A stretch of DNA of 61,532 nucleotides from positions 1-61,532 of the forward strand of contig JAZNBV010000077.1 in assembly GCA_045587205.1 (NCBI GenBank). Reading direction: 5' to 3'. Made by a program: the position numbers and the translations under genes. The DNA comes from SIG78 sp045587205. Lineage in GTDB: Bacteria > Verrucomicrobiota > Lentisphaeria > Victivallales > Victivallaceae. This document shows positions 1 through 9,043 of this stretch, piece by piece. Positions within the stretch are counted from its first letter, which is position 1, and each line of letters begins with the position of its first letter. Below the pieces are notes generated by a model, which had not been told where the DNA came from, ran no database searches, and worked only from the letters and a program-made list of their open reading frames with translations.

Positions 1-27
1 ACACCCCGGAAAAAATTCCGGAGTGTT
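1..27 (-). terminator. Probable intrinsic terminator of fba
   Basis: An inverted repeat (CAC-C-CCGGAA against TTCCGG-A-GTG) lies about 30 bases past the aldolase stop codon in its direction of transcription. The window edge cuts off any T-run, so this is inferred from the hairpin and its position only. Confidence 0.55.
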
Positions 28-54
28 TTGAGAAAACTTCTTCAAGCAATCAGA

Positions 55-1032
55 TTACTTGTCGAAAGCGTGACCGGCACTGCCGAGCACTTCGCGGTTT
101 TTGCCCATATACAGCTCTTTGTGAGAGGTACGGGCGGGACCGAGATATTTGCGGGGGTCGAATTCAGCCGGTTTTTCGTTGAAAACTTTACGGATGGCAG
201 CGGTCATTGCCAGACGGCCGTCAGAGTCGATGTTGATTTTGCAAACCGCGCTCTTGGCAGCTTCGCGGAGCTGATCCTCACCGATACCGATGGCATCTTT
301 GAGCTGTCCGCCGTTTTCATTGATGATTTTGACCAGATCCTGCGGGACGCTGGAAGAACCATGCAGAACGATCGGGAAACCGGGGATACGCTTTTCGATT
401 TCAGCGAGGATGTCCAAACGGATTTTCGGATCGTCGCCGGGCTTGAATTTGTAAGCACCATGAGAAGTACCGATAGCGATGGCCAGAGAGTCAACGCCGG
501 TAGCCTTGACGAAGGCTTCCACTTCATCGGGTTCGGTGTAGGTGTGCTTTTCGGCCTTGACATCATCTTCGATACCGGCCAGCACGCCGAGTTCGCCTTC
601 CACAGTCACATCGTGAGCGTGGGCATATTCCACAACCTTCTTGGTCAGGGCAATATTTTCTTCAAAAGAGAGGTGCGAACCGTCGATCATCACCGAGCTG
701 AAACCGTAATCGATGCAGCTTTTGCAGGTTTCAAAGTCCGGCCCATGGTCCAAGTGCAGAACAATCGGAATAGCTTTGCCATTGTTGATTTCCTTGGCAT
801 ATTCGACCGCACCCTGTGCCATATAGCGCAGCAGAGTCTGGTTGGCATACTGACGGGCGCCCTTGGAAACCTGAAGAATCAGCGGGGATTCAGTTTCCAC
901 GCAAGCCTGAATAATCGCCTGCAGCTGTTCCATATTGTTGAAATTGTACGCGGGGATAGCGTAACCACCCTTGACGGCTTTGGCAAAAAGCTCGCGGGTG
1001 TTTACCAGACCCAGATCCTTGTAGTTGACCAT
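55..1032 (-). CDS. fba: Class II fructose-1,6-bisphosphate aldolase
   Basis: This is a cytoplasmic zinc enzyme that interconverts fructose-1,6-bisphosphate with glyceraldehyde-3-phosphate and dihydroxyacetone phosphate in glycolysis and gluconeogenesis. The 325-residue protein shows the class II landmarks: LHLDHG with the zinc-binding and catalytic His/Asp, a VEGELG glutamate segment, the GTSHG histidine, LHGSSS, and INIDSD near the C-terminus for phosphate binding. Length and motifs fit the class IIB type. The ATG at 1032 was chosen over an upstream in-frame start because an AGGAG lies before it and the protein then begins MVNYKDLG, a typical N-terminus. It is a single-gene unit with its own promoter and a downstream hairpin. 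Confidence 0.96.
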   Translation of the reverse strand: MVNYKDLGLVNTRELFAKAVKGGYAIPAYNFNNMEQLQAIIQACVETESPLILQVSKGARQYANQTLLRYMAQGAVEYAKEINNGKAIPIVLHLDHGPDFETCKSCIDYGFSSVMIDGSHLSFEENIALTKKVVEYAHAHDVTVEGELGVLAGIEDDVKAEKHTYTEPDEVEAFVKATGVDSLAIAIGTSHGAYKFKPGDDPKIRLDILAEIEKRIPGFPIVLHGSSSVPQDLVKIINENGGQLKDAIGIGEDQLREAAKSAVCKINIDSDGRLAMTAAIRKVFNEKPAEFDPRKYLGPARTSHKELYMGKNREVLGSAGHAFDK

Positions 1033-1108
1033 AATGAATCGACTCCTGTTTTGATACTTTTTTAACTCACTGATCCGCAAAGCCGGACCAATACAACATA
1101 CGCTATAT

Positions 1109-1136
1109 AATTTAGCAGAAAAATCGTTTTTTTCAA
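1109..1136 (-). promoter_or_regulatory. Promoter of fba
   Basis: Read on the minus strand: TTGAAA (1131-1136), 16 bases, TAAATT (1109-1114). The predicted leader is about 70 nt long. Confidence 0.6.
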
Positions 1137-1264
1137 GTTCAGAAAGTTTTTTTAGTGTAATTTTCCAATAAAAGCATATCTCTGCTGTATTTGTGTTTTA
1201 ACCGGAACAGTTATTGAACTGCAGGAATTTTTTCTGAAGTTCATTTTTGCCTGGATAAAAAAAA

Positions 1265-1290
1265 AGAGCAGCTGTCTGCACAGCGGCTCT
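1265..1290 (-). terminator. Terminator of the C45-hydrolase operon
   Basis: AGAGC-A-GCTGT and ACAGC-G-GCTCT form an 11-position stem around a 4-base loop. An A-run and a T-run flank it, so it could work in both directions. It sits 26 bases beyond the stop codon of the last operon gene. Confidence 0.8.
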
Positions 1291-1315
1291 TTTTGCTTTT
1301 TTGCTTCAGCAGCAG

Positions 1316-2131
1316 TTACTTGGCAGCAGGCGCGGCGGGCGCCGGAGCCGGTTCTACCATTTCAAATTTGATTTCTTCGATCGCAGCGGCACCCTTGGGG
1401 TTGGCAATGTAGAAATAGAATTTGACCTTGTCGGTGCAGTTGCGGAAACGCAGTTTACCTTTGGCGCCGATGGTATTGCTCAACATTGTCGGTTCAGTAA
1501 TACCTTCTTTCGGGAAAGTCAGAACATATACATAAGTGGCACCATCGGTGTGCATACGCACTTTGGTTCCGGCAGCATATTCCTTGCCGAGTTTGCGCGA
1601 CAACTTGACTTCGATACCGTCAGCACCGGGGGTAACAGATTTGACCGGGGCAACATCGTAGTTCGGCAAATCGCTGTAGTCGGGCTTGGTATTGAATGCA
1701 ACATAGGGGTAACTGTGCATTTTCCAGTTGGGAGCCGTCTTGACCTTAATGGTATCACTGCCGGCGGCAGCAGTTTCCAACAGCTCTGAATCGGTTCTGT
1801 AAGCAATCTGTACGTTGCGACAGGCGATTTCTTTGCCGTTTTTGTCAATCGGCACCAGACCGCAGTACATCGGTCCGGGGGTGGCTGAAGCAAACTTCAC
1901 GCTAAACTTGTAAGTGGCTTTGGGATCGACTTTGATCGCTTCGCTGGAGAAAAGCGGCTGATGGTACTTAAGATTCAAAGTCTTGTTGGCTTTGTCAAGT
2001 TTTGCTCCATAGACTTTCCAGCCGGCGGTTCCCTGCGAAAAATCGCCGTTCTTGAACAGGTTTTCGGGTTCTGCAGCAAATACTGCGGCGACTGCACAGA
2101 GTGCAACTGCAAAAGTAAGTTGTTTCTTCAT
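1316..2131 (-). CDS. Secreted protein with an N-terminal carbohydrate-binding-like module
   Basis: Family not identified. The 271-residue protein starts with a Sec signal peptide (MKKQLTFAVALCAVAAVFAA) and continues with NLFKNGDFSQGTAGW. That opening is typical of jelly-roll, carbohydrate-binding-module-like domains (CBM_4_9 type). The C-terminus is a low-complexity Pro/Ala tail (PAPAPAAPAAK). No catalytic motif is visible. The ATG at 2131 has a GGAG seven bases upstream and is preferred to a GTG six bases earlier. It is the last gene of an operon whose other three genes encode secreted Ntn-hydrolase paralogues (24-base gap). A role in binding a glycan, peptide or surface substrate in the same process is therefore an inference from context. 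Confidence 0.75.
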   Translation of the reverse strand: MKKQLTFAVALCAVAAVFAAEPENLFKNGDFSQGTAGWKVYGAKLDKANKTLNLKYHQPLFSSEAIKVDPKATYKFSVKFASATPGPMYCGLVPIDKNGKEIACRNVQIAYRTDSELLETAAAGSDTIKVKTAPNWKMHSYPYVAFNTKPDYSDLPNYDVAPVKSVTPGADGIEVKLSRKLGKEYAAGTKVRMHTDGATYVYVLTFPKEGITEPTMLSNTIGAKGKLRFRNCTDKVKFYFYIANPKGAAAIEEIKFEMVEPAPAPAAPAAK

Positions 2132-2155
2132 AAACACGCTCCTTTTTTTTGGGTG

Positions 2156-3568
2156 TTACTTTTTAACTTGTTTATTATAAACGGATTTTATATCTTCAAA
2201 ATTTTCCTTGAATGCCTTTTCCAATATTGCACTGACATCGTTCTGCGTGGTGTGTACTGTGCTGGTACGCAAGATCTTGCGGCACTCATCCACGGCAGCA
2301 GCGTGGCGCTCATAGATTTTCTTTTCCAACGTATTGAGTTCGTCATCCGGCAGCAGCGGCTGCTTTTTATCCATAAGTTCAAACGATGCATTGCTTAAAC
2401 TGCCGTTGCACAACTCTTCCGGAACCTTGCTCAAAGTAACGGATACCGGCAGATAAACCGAACTTTTTGGCCACGAAAAAACCATATATGCCGTACTCAA
2501 ATACTCCGGATACTCTTTATCAATGGCAAAAGTGGTTGCCGAAATAGTGCTTTTTCCGCACGGCGGAGCACCTTTTGCGCCATCGGGCAGTTTATCGATA
2601 CGCGATGCTGCGGCATTGTCCAGCGGAGTGATCACGCCATTTTGGCGCCACTGCTTATTGACCAGAAAATCGCGGATGGCATATTCGCGGTGCGAGTGCT
2701 GGATCAGGCTTTTGTGTGAACGCAGACTGTAAATCTGCATTTCCGGGTAATGGAACGCATTGGCACGCGCTATAAAGCCGCTGTTGACCGCTTTGGCGAC
2801 AAATTTGCGATTGCTGTGCTCAACAATATAGACATTTTTATGGTCACCGATAAACCAGATTGAACCGCATTCAACGTGGGTGTGAGCATCACTGTAAATG
2901 ATTTTTTCCAGAAGTTTTACAGCTTCTTCAGCAGTGGCACACTCTTCAAGCAATATCCGGCAGATTATCAGCACTCCGAAACCGTACTGGCTGTTTTCCG
3001 CTTCCGGCAACGCATCGCCGGCATTCATCATTACAGCCACACCGCGGTCATTGATCCCCTGCGTGGGCTGAAATCCATATTGCGGACCATTGCCGATCCA
3101 GGCGTGCTTGCCGGGAACTGCGCGCCGCTGCAATGTAAGCGGACGGCCGCGCGAATCACGGTTTTTATGGATCAATATGCTTTTACCGCCGGTGAGATTG
3201 TCCATAGTCACCCAGGTGGTACATTCGTGTTCGGGGCTGGGAACATCTTTTTTGGGTGCAACATTGCGCGCCCCGAAACGCATTACTTCAAGGTAAGTAC
3301 CTTCTTTCCAGCCCAGAGCCCGGTCAATGATAAAAGATTCTTCCACAATGTGCGGAGCAAACTTCTGCATCATTGCCTTGAAATGCCGCAGCCGTTCCGC
3401 TTTCGATTCCGGAGTCAGCGGCCAGCGTTTATCGCCATCGGCAGTTTCCACATTGCGGTTGTGCCAGATGTACCAGTATTTTTGAACATAATTCGCTACA
3501 TCAATATCTCTGCTGAAAGCACTGACGGCAGTCAAAATCATTACTGCCCCTGATATAACGCGTTTCAT
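2156..3568 (-). CDS. Secreted C45-like Ntn hydrolase, paralogue 1
   Basis: This resembles the C45 / acyl-CoA:6-aminopenicillanate acyltransferase group of N-terminal-nucleophile hydrolases, which self-cleave to expose a catalytic Cys and then hydrolyse or transfer amide-linked acyl groups. The 470-residue protein has a signal peptide (about residues 1-19) and a pro-region of roughly 95 residues. Then comes HECTTWV with the candidate nucleophile Cys116, followed by HKNRDSRGR and GINDRGVAVMMN, the conserved core signatures. It would act in the periplasm or outside. The substrate is unknown. Its stop and start are 10 bases from the upstream paralogue, and long stretches are nearly identical to it. 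C69-type dipeptidase is the main alternative within the same fold. Confidence 0.75.
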   Translation of the reverse strand: MKRVISGAVMILTAVSAFSRDIDVANYVQKYWYIWHNRNVETADGDKRWPLTPESKAERLRHFKAMMQKFAPHIVEESFIIDRALGWKEGTYLEVMRFGARNVAPKKDVPSPEHECTTWVTMDNLTGGKSILIHKNRDSRGRPLTLQRRAVPGKHAWIGNGPQYGFQPTQGINDRGVAVMMNAGDALPEAENSQYGFGVLIICRILLEECATAEEAVKLLEKIIYSDAHTHVECGSIWFIGDHKNVYIVEHSNRKFVAKAVNSGFIARANAFHYPEMQIYSLRSHKSLIQHSHREYAIRDFLVNKQWRQNGVITPLDNAAASRIDKLPDGAKGAPPCGKSTISATTFAIDKEYPEYLSTAYMVFSWPKSSVYLPVSVTLSKVPEELCNGSLSNASFELMDKKQPLLPDDELNTLEKKIYERHAAAVDECRKILRTSTVHTTQNDVSAILEKAFKENFEDIKSVYNKQVKK

Positions 3569-3578
3569 AACTTAACCT

Positions 3579-4976
3579 TTATTTGGTGTTTTCCTGAATA
3601 TCTTTGAAATTTTCGGCAAAAGCATCGTTCAGGATCTTTGCCACATCAGTCTGAACGGTGTGTTTGGTGCTGGTACGCAGCAATACACGCGCTTTTTCCA
3701 CAGCGGCAGCGTGGCGGTCGTAAAGCCGCTTTTCCAGAACGGCGAGTTTTTCTGCATCCATAATGGGGGCTTTTTTATCCATAAGTTCAAACGAACGCAT
3801 ACTGTAAGAACCGTCAAGGATGGCTTCGGGTATATCGCGCACGGTCAGCGGTATCGGCAGATAAACCGAACTTTTTGGCCACGAAAAAGTCATATATGCC
3901 GTACTCAAATATTCCGGATACTCTTTGTCAATGGAAAAAGTCGAACCGGAAATAGTGCTTCTTCCGCACGGCGGATAACACTTTACGCCCTCCAGAGTCT
4001 TGTTAATACGCGATGCTGCGGCATTGTCCAGCGGCGTGATCACACCATTTTTTCGCCACTGCTTATTGACCAGAAAATCGCGGATGGCATATTCGCGGTG
4101 CGAGTGCTGGATCAGGCTTTTGTGTGAACGCAAACTGTAAATCTGCATTTCCGGGTAATGGAATGCATTGGCACGCGCTATAAAGCCGCTGTTGACCGCT
4201 TTGGCAACGAACTTGCGGGCGCTGTGTTCTACAATATAGACATTTTTGTAATCACCGATAAACCATATAGAACCACATTCAACGTGGGTGTAGGCATTGT
4301 CATTGACGATTTTTTCCAACAGTTCAACCACTTCTTCAGCAGTGGCACACTCTTCAAGCAATATGCGGCAGATAAAACCGGTCGCCATACCATACTGGCT
4401 GTTTTCCGCTTCCGGCTGGGCATCCCCGGAATTCATCATAACCACCACCCCGCGGTCATTGATACCGGCAGTGGGAACAAATGAACTCTGACCGCCGTTG
4501 CCGATCCAGGCGTGCTTGCCGGGAACTGCGCGCCGCTGCAATGTCAGCGGACGGCCGCGCGAATCGCGGTTTTTATGCATCAGAATTGATTTGCCGCCGG
4601 TGAGATTATCCATCATAACCCAACTGGTACATTCGTGAGCCGGATTGGGCTTGTTGGCATCATTTTCAAGAACTTTAACTCCAAAGCGCAGAGCTTTGAG
4701 GTAAGTATCTTCTTCCCAGCCGAAAATCTGGTCAATGTTTTTACATTCTTCAAGGATATGCGGAGCAAATCTCTGCACCATTGCTTTGAAATGTCTGAAA
4801 CGCTCCTGCAGCAGCTCCGGAGTCATCGGCCAGCGTTTATCCGGAGAAAGTTCCACTTTTTTACCGGCAAACTTTGTCCAGTATTTTCTGACATACTTTT
4901 CCAGGTCAATATCCTTTGCAGCCGTTATAGAACAAACAACACAGCAAACTGCGATCGGAACAATTTTTTTCAACAT
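3579..4976 (-). CDS. Secreted C45-like Ntn hydrolase, paralogue 2
   Basis: The 465-residue protein has a signal peptide (about 1-20). Its candidate nucleophile is Cys116 in HECTSWV, followed by HKNRDSRGR and GINDRGVVVMMN. It is the closest relative of the downstream gene at 2156-3568: the central third is almost the same sequence in both, while the signal peptides and C-termini differ. A good ribosome binding site (AAGGAG) precedes the ATG. It is the middle gene of the operon, 33 bases after paralogue 3. The predicted role is autoproteolytic activation and amide-bond hydrolysis outside the cytoplasm, with the substrate unknown. Confidence 0.75.
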   Translation of the reverse strand: MLKKIVPIAVCCVVCSITAAKDIDLEKYVRKYWTKFAGKKVELSPDKRWPMTPELLQERFRHFKAMVQRFAPHILEECKNIDQIFGWEEDTYLKALRFGVKVLENDANKPNPAHECTSWVMMDNLTGGKSILMHKNRDSRGRPLTLQRRAVPGKHAWIGNGGQSSFVPTAGINDRGVVVMMNSGDAQPEAENSQYGMATGFICRILLEECATAEEVVELLEKIVNDNAYTHVECGSIWFIGDYKNVYIVEHSARKFVAKAVNSGFIARANAFHYPEMQIYSLRSHKSLIQHSHREYAIRDFLVNKQWRKNGVITPLDNAAASRINKTLEGVKCYPPCGRSTISGSTFSIDKEYPEYLSTAYMTFSWPKSSVYLPIPLTVRDIPEAILDGSYSMRSFELMDKKAPIMDAEKLAVLEKRLYDRHAAAVEKARVLLRTSTKHTVQTDVAKILNDAFAENFKDIQENTK

Positions 4977-5009
4977 TTTTTCTCCTTTGTCCAGTATATA
5001 ACAAACTTT

Positions 5010-6350
5010 TTATTCAGTTGCCGACAAATACTCTTTGCAGTTTTCGCGGAACGCAGTGTTCAATACAGCCGCCGCCTGCGCGCGGTTTTTGCTGCGGCGC
5101 ATTATCCGGCGTGCATCGGCAAGCGCCTTGCGGTGACGGGAATTGAGTTTTGCCTCACAGACGCGTACTTCATCATCGCTCTTCCACGGCATCTTTTTGG
5201 CAAAACGCTTGAAAGCCTTATCCGGATTGGTGCCGTCGGCAAGTTGTTCAGGAACCCCTGTCAGCATCAGCGGTACCGGCAGATAGAGTGTATGATCCGG
5301 CGGACCGAAAGCGCATACAATATAACTCAAAACTTCCGGAAACTCCTGATCGATCACAAACGTTGCAGCTGAATTGGTCAGCGGCCCGCACAACGGATAA
5401 CTTTCCGGGGCATCTTTGATTTTTCTTATGCGCGACGCTTCTGCCATCAGTTCAACGGATGCACCTCTATGAAGAACATCGTTCAAATTGAACAGAAAAT
5501 GCCGTACTGCGTATTCGCGCTGATTATTTTCTGATATTTCAGAGGGCTTGAACATTGAATACGGCAGAATTTCCGGGTAATCCCAGGCATTGGCTCTGAT
5601 CGCCATACCACTGTAAACCGGTTTGGCAACAATGTGTTCAGCATTATTTTCCACCAGCCACACATTTCCGGGATCGGCAATAAACCAGATCGAACCGTTT
5701 TTGCCGTGGGTGTAGGCTTTTTCGGCAATGATCTTTTCCAGAAGTTTTACCGCTTCGTCAGCATTGGAGCAATTTTCCAGCAATATGCGGGCAATAAAAG
5801 TAGTCCCCAAACCAACATCGTTATTTTCATTGGTTTTGTCGGCATTGTTCATAACCACAGCCAGAGCTTTTTCATTGATCCCCATATTGGTACCCAACGC
5901 GCCGAAATCACCGATACCGACCCAGCGTTTTCTACCGCTGACCGCCCGCTGCTGGGCAACAATATTACTGGACGATGAATCGCGGTTTTTGTGCAGCAAA
6001 AGGCTCCTGCCGCCGGTAAGTTCAGGCATAAGAACCCAGCTGGTACACTCGTGAGCAGCGGGTTTTACTGTACCGAAAATCTGAATATCCATACAGGTCC
6101 CGCTGCGCCATTTCATAATCCGGTCAACTGCAGCGTATTCATCAAGTATATACGGAGCAAATTTCTTCAATGCAGCAATATGTCCATCGCGGCGCCGCTG
6201 AATATCAGCTTTTGACATTTTAACACTGATTCTTGCCTGCGGAGGATTTTTCTGCCACTTGTTAAGGTGAGCCGTAAAATTACGCTCCAACTCACCGCCG
6301 GCTGCGCGAACACAAACCACCACCAGAACAGCCAATAAACTCCAACGCAT
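5010..6350 (-). CDS. Secreted C45-like Ntn hydrolase, paralogue 3 (most divergent)
   Basis: The 446-residue protein keeps the family plan: signal peptide (about 1-18), pro-region, HECTSWV with candidate nucleophile Cys102, LHKNRDSSSS, and GINEKALAVVMNN. It differs from the other two in most of the rest, so it is the older branch of the triplication. The ATG at 6350 has AAGGAG upstream; a TTG six bases further up is also in frame but poorly placed. It is the first gene of the four-gene operon and lies directly behind a consensus promoter, so it should be the most proximal and best expressed member. Substrate unknown. Confidence 0.74.
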   Translation of the reverse strand: MRWSLLAVLVVVCVRAAGGELERNFTAHLNKWQKNPPQARISVKMSKADIQRRRDGHIAALKKFAPYILDEYAAVDRIMKWRSGTCMDIQIFGTVKPAAHECTSWVLMPELTGGRSLLLHKNRDSSSSNIVAQQRAVSGRKRWVGIGDFGALGTNMGINEKALAVVMNNADKTNENNDVGLGTTFIARILLENCSNADEAVKLLEKIIAEKAYTHGKNGSIWFIADPGNVWLVENNAEHIVAKPVYSGMAIRANAWDYPEILPYSMFKPSEISENNQREYAVRHFLFNLNDVLHRGASVELMAEASRIRKIKDAPESYPLCGPLTNSAATFVIDQEFPEVLSYIVCAFGPPDHTLYLPVPLMLTGVPEQLADGTNPDKAFKRFAKKMPWKSDDEVRVCEAKLNSRHRKALADARRIMRRSKNRAQAAAVLNTAFRENCKEYLSATE

Positions 6351-6388
6351 ATACAATCTCCTTATAACAAAAAAATAAAATCCCTTTC

Positions 6389-6417
6389 ATTATACCACAA
6401 CTATTTAAATTTGTCAA
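6389..6417 (-). promoter_or_regulatory. Consensus promoter of the C45-hydrolase operon
   Basis: On the minus strand: TTGACA (6412-6417), 17 bases, TATAAT (6389-6394), with TGG just before the -10 box. This is a perfect vegetative consensus about 32 nt upstream of the first gene's start codon after allowing for the start site, which suggests strong constitutive expression. Confidence 0.85.
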
Positions 6418-6498
6418 ATATCAAGTTACATTTTTGATTCATAATCTTATTTTTTACACTTTTCTGCAGATTAAAAAACAAAAAAAGCACAGCAGAAT

Positions 6499-6527
6499 TT
6501 GAGCAAAGCGGTTTGTTGGTGTATATT
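6499..6527 (+). promoter_or_regulatory. Promoter of the Na/Pi transporter-fumarase unit
   Basis: TTGAGC (6499-6504), 17 bases, TATATT (6522-6527). The start codon follows 42 bases later. Confidence 0.7.
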
Positions 6528-6569
6528 AAGGTGCAGTTTTATAGAAAACAGTAAACGGGAAGTGTGATT

Positions 6570-9029
6570 ATGACAAAAACAATGCGTATTTTTTTACCGG
6601 TTCTTTCTCTCGCAGCCGCCGCAATGATTCTTACCGCCGGCTGCGGTCAGAACTCCGGTAACGGCAAAGTAGCAAAACTCAAGATAATAAGCGGCAGCAA
6701 CCAGTACACCCTCCCCGGCAGAGAGTTTGCCAAAGATCTGGTGATCAATGCAGAAGGGCCTTCCGAACGCGGATTCTTTGGCAGCAGCAGTGCCCGTCCG
6801 GCAACCAATGCCAAACTGAAAATAGTTCTGCCGGAAAACTCTGTACTTTCCGTAACACCTATGACCATCAATACCGACCTCGGCGGCGCGGCGCGTTTCA
6901 AAGTTACCGCCGGCAACAAAGTCGGCGACCACTATTTTACCATTGTCCCGGAAAGCAATCCCGATCAGGCAATAACTGCTCATTATACGATCGGAGCCCA
7001 GATAACCGGCGGCGATCAGGAAGTCAATGTAAGCAGTATTGCCCCCAAACCCCTTTCGGTAAAACTGGTACGACATAACGGAACACCTGCTGATGATGTG
7101 CCGGTTTATTTCAAGGTGATAAGTTCTCCGGTTTCCGGAACCGCCGGAGCAACCGTTTCTCCGGAAACGGCAAAAACTGACAGCAAAGGCGAAATCCAGA
7201 CCATTGTCAAAACCGGCAAAGCCAGCGGTGAATATATTATCGGCGTGGAAATCGCCGACCCGGCTGACAACTATTTTATGCGCCAAATCCAGGTACGCAT
7301 ACTGGCGCTGGATGTCTGGAAGGTGGTCATTAATGTGCTCGGCGCGCTGGCGCTCTTTGTCTTTGGTATGAAACTTATGAGCGACGGTCTGATGAAAATC
7401 GCCGGCGACCGTATGAAAAAAATCCTGCAGTTTTTCTCGCGCAATGGTATCGTGGCAGTATGCGCCGGGGCGGCAGTCACCGCTGTGGTGCAGTCTTCCA
7501 GTGCAACCACTGTTATGGTTATTGGGTTTATCAATGCCGGGCTGCTGAATATTACTCAAGCTATCGGAATTATTTTCGGTGCCAACATCGGTACAACTGT
7601 TACTGCCCAGATCATCTCCTTTAATCTGGGGGTTCTGGCTATGCCCGCCATTGCCATTGGTATGATCGGAATTTTTGCCAGCAAGCGTATGGTGCGCGGC
7701 TGGGGTGAATCGGCGGTGGGATTCGGTTTGATCTTCTACGGCATCGGCTTGATGAGTTCAGAACTCAAAGTTTTGAGCGTACTGCCGAGTTTCCAGCACT
7801 TTTTCCAACTGTTCGACTGCGCTCCGACTGTGGCAAACGGTTTTGTACCGCTGTTGCCGGTGCTGGGGGCTTTGATCATAAGTACCGTATTCACTATGCT
7901 TATCCAGAGCAGTGCTGCGGCACTGGGGATTGTGCTGGCGCTTTCCGGCGGCGGACTGATCAATTTTTACACATCCATACCGCTTCTGCTGGGGACCAAC
8001 ATCGGTACAACGATTACCGCATTTTTTGCCTCGCTGGCAGCCAACCGCCACGCAAAACAAGCAGCTTTGGCGCACTTTTTATTCAATACTATCGGTTCGG
8101 TACTGCTGATTGCCAGTATGTATATAACCACATCCAACGGTCACACTCCGGTATATCTGGCACTTATCAATGCCATTACTCCGGGCGATGTTTTTGCTGA
8201 AGTACCGCAGAATATTGAACGGCACATTGCAATGGCACATACCATTTTCAACGTGATCAACACCATTATTCTGCTGCCGTTTATCAAGCAGTTTGCCTGG
8301 ATATGCGAAAAACTCATTCCCGTCCGGCAGGAAAATGTTGACCGCACCCAGCTGCTTGAGCCGCATTTGCTTGCCACCCCCACCGCCGCATTGGAACAGG
8401 TGGTTATGGCAATACGCAATATGGTCAGCGACTCCTGGCGGATGATCGATCAGGCGGTTAATGAGCACTTTATGAAGTTGAACATCGATCAGGATGCATT
8501 TGATGAACTTGCTGATGAAGAGGAAAAAATCGACCGTATGCAGGCGGATGTAACCGAATATCTGGTAAAAATTATGCGCCGCCGCAACCTGACCGATCAC
8601 CAGTCGGAACTGATTCCGCTTTTGATGCATTGTACCAACGACGCGGAACGCATTGCCGACCATACCGCAAACATCATTGTGCTGGCGGAACGCTTGAGCA
8701 AGAGCGATAAAAAACTTTCCGCTGACAGTGTAAAAGCTATTGAACAGGTTTGGAACATACTTAATTCCGAGGCAGCCAGCGTAATGGTTGCCCTCGGCAG
8801 CACCGATGAAACTGAAGTGCGTTCCGCCCTGAAAAGCGAACGTAAACTCAACAATCTCACCCGTGAACTTGAACTGGACAACATCGACCGTCTGCGTACC
8901 GGCTCCTGCAGTCTGGTCAACAGCGTTATCTATATTGAACTGCTGGCGGAATTGGAAAAACTCGGCGATCACCTCTCCAATATTGCTGAACGCGCTCCGG
9001 AAATCCAGAAACATTATCTCAACCTTTAA
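6570..9029 (+). CDS. Lipoprotein-anchored Na/Pi cotransporter with Ig-like and PhoU domains
   Basis: Predicted sodium-dependent phosphate carrier of the NptA/YjbB type, 819 residues. In order: a lipoprotein signal with lipobox LTAGC (Cys25); an extracytoplasmic region of about 220 residues including a bacterial Ig-like (Big_1-type) segment ending near residue 235; then two Na/Pi-cotransporter repeats, marked by QSSSATTV with GANIGTT (about 308-340) and IQSSAAA with GTNIGTT (about 443-480); then a cytoplasmic PhoU-like helical domain (about 610-819). PhoU-like tails are known in this family. The lipoprotein plus Ig-like N-terminus is not the usual arrangement. ATG 6570 is preferred to an in-frame GTG six bases upstream. 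Fumarase genes follow after 14 bases. Confidence 0.85.
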   Translation: MTKTMRIFLPVLSLAAAAMILTAGCGQNSGNGKVAKLKIISGSNQYTLPGREFAKDLVINAEGPSERGFFGSSSARPATNAKLKIVLPENSVLSVTPMTINTDLGGAARFKVTAGNKVGDHYFTIVPESNPDQAITAHYTIGAQITGGDQEVNVSSIAPKPLSVKLVRHNGTPADDVPVYFKVISSPVSGTAGATVSPETAKTDSKGEIQTIVKTGKASGEYIIGVEIADPADNYFMRQIQVRILALDVWKVVINVLGALALFVFGMKLMSDGLMKIAGDRMKKILQFFSRNGIVAVCAGAAVTAVVQSSSATTVMVIGFINAGLLNITQAIGIIFGANIGTTVTAQIISFNLGVLAMPAIAIGMIGIFASKRMVRGWGESAVGFGLIFYGIGLMSSELKVLSVLPSFQHFFQLFDCAPTVANGFVPLLPVLGALIISTVFTMLIQSSAAALGIVLALSGGGLINFYTSIPLLLGTNIGTTITAFFASLAANRHAKQAALAHFLFNTIGSVLLIASMYITTSNGHTPVYLALINAITPGDVFAEVPQNIERHIAMAHTIFNVINTIILLPFIKQFAWICEKLIPVRQENVDRTQLLEPHLLATPTAALEQVVMAIRNMVSDSWRMIDQAVNEHFMKLNIDQDAFDELADEEEKIDRMQADVTEYLVKIMRRRNLTDHQSELIPLLMHCTNDAERIADHTANIIVLAERLSKSDKKLSADSVKAIEQVWNILNSEAASVMVALGSTDETEVRSALKSERKLNNLTRELELDNIDRLRTGSCSLVNSVIYIELLAELEKLGDHLSNIAERAPEIQKHYLNL

Positions 9030-9043
9030 CAAGGCATTTTATT

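Noticed and set aside
28..1065. Plus-strand open frame of 345 codons opposite fba
   Set aside because: The minus-strand protein is a complete class II aldolase. The antisense frame shows no recognisable domain.
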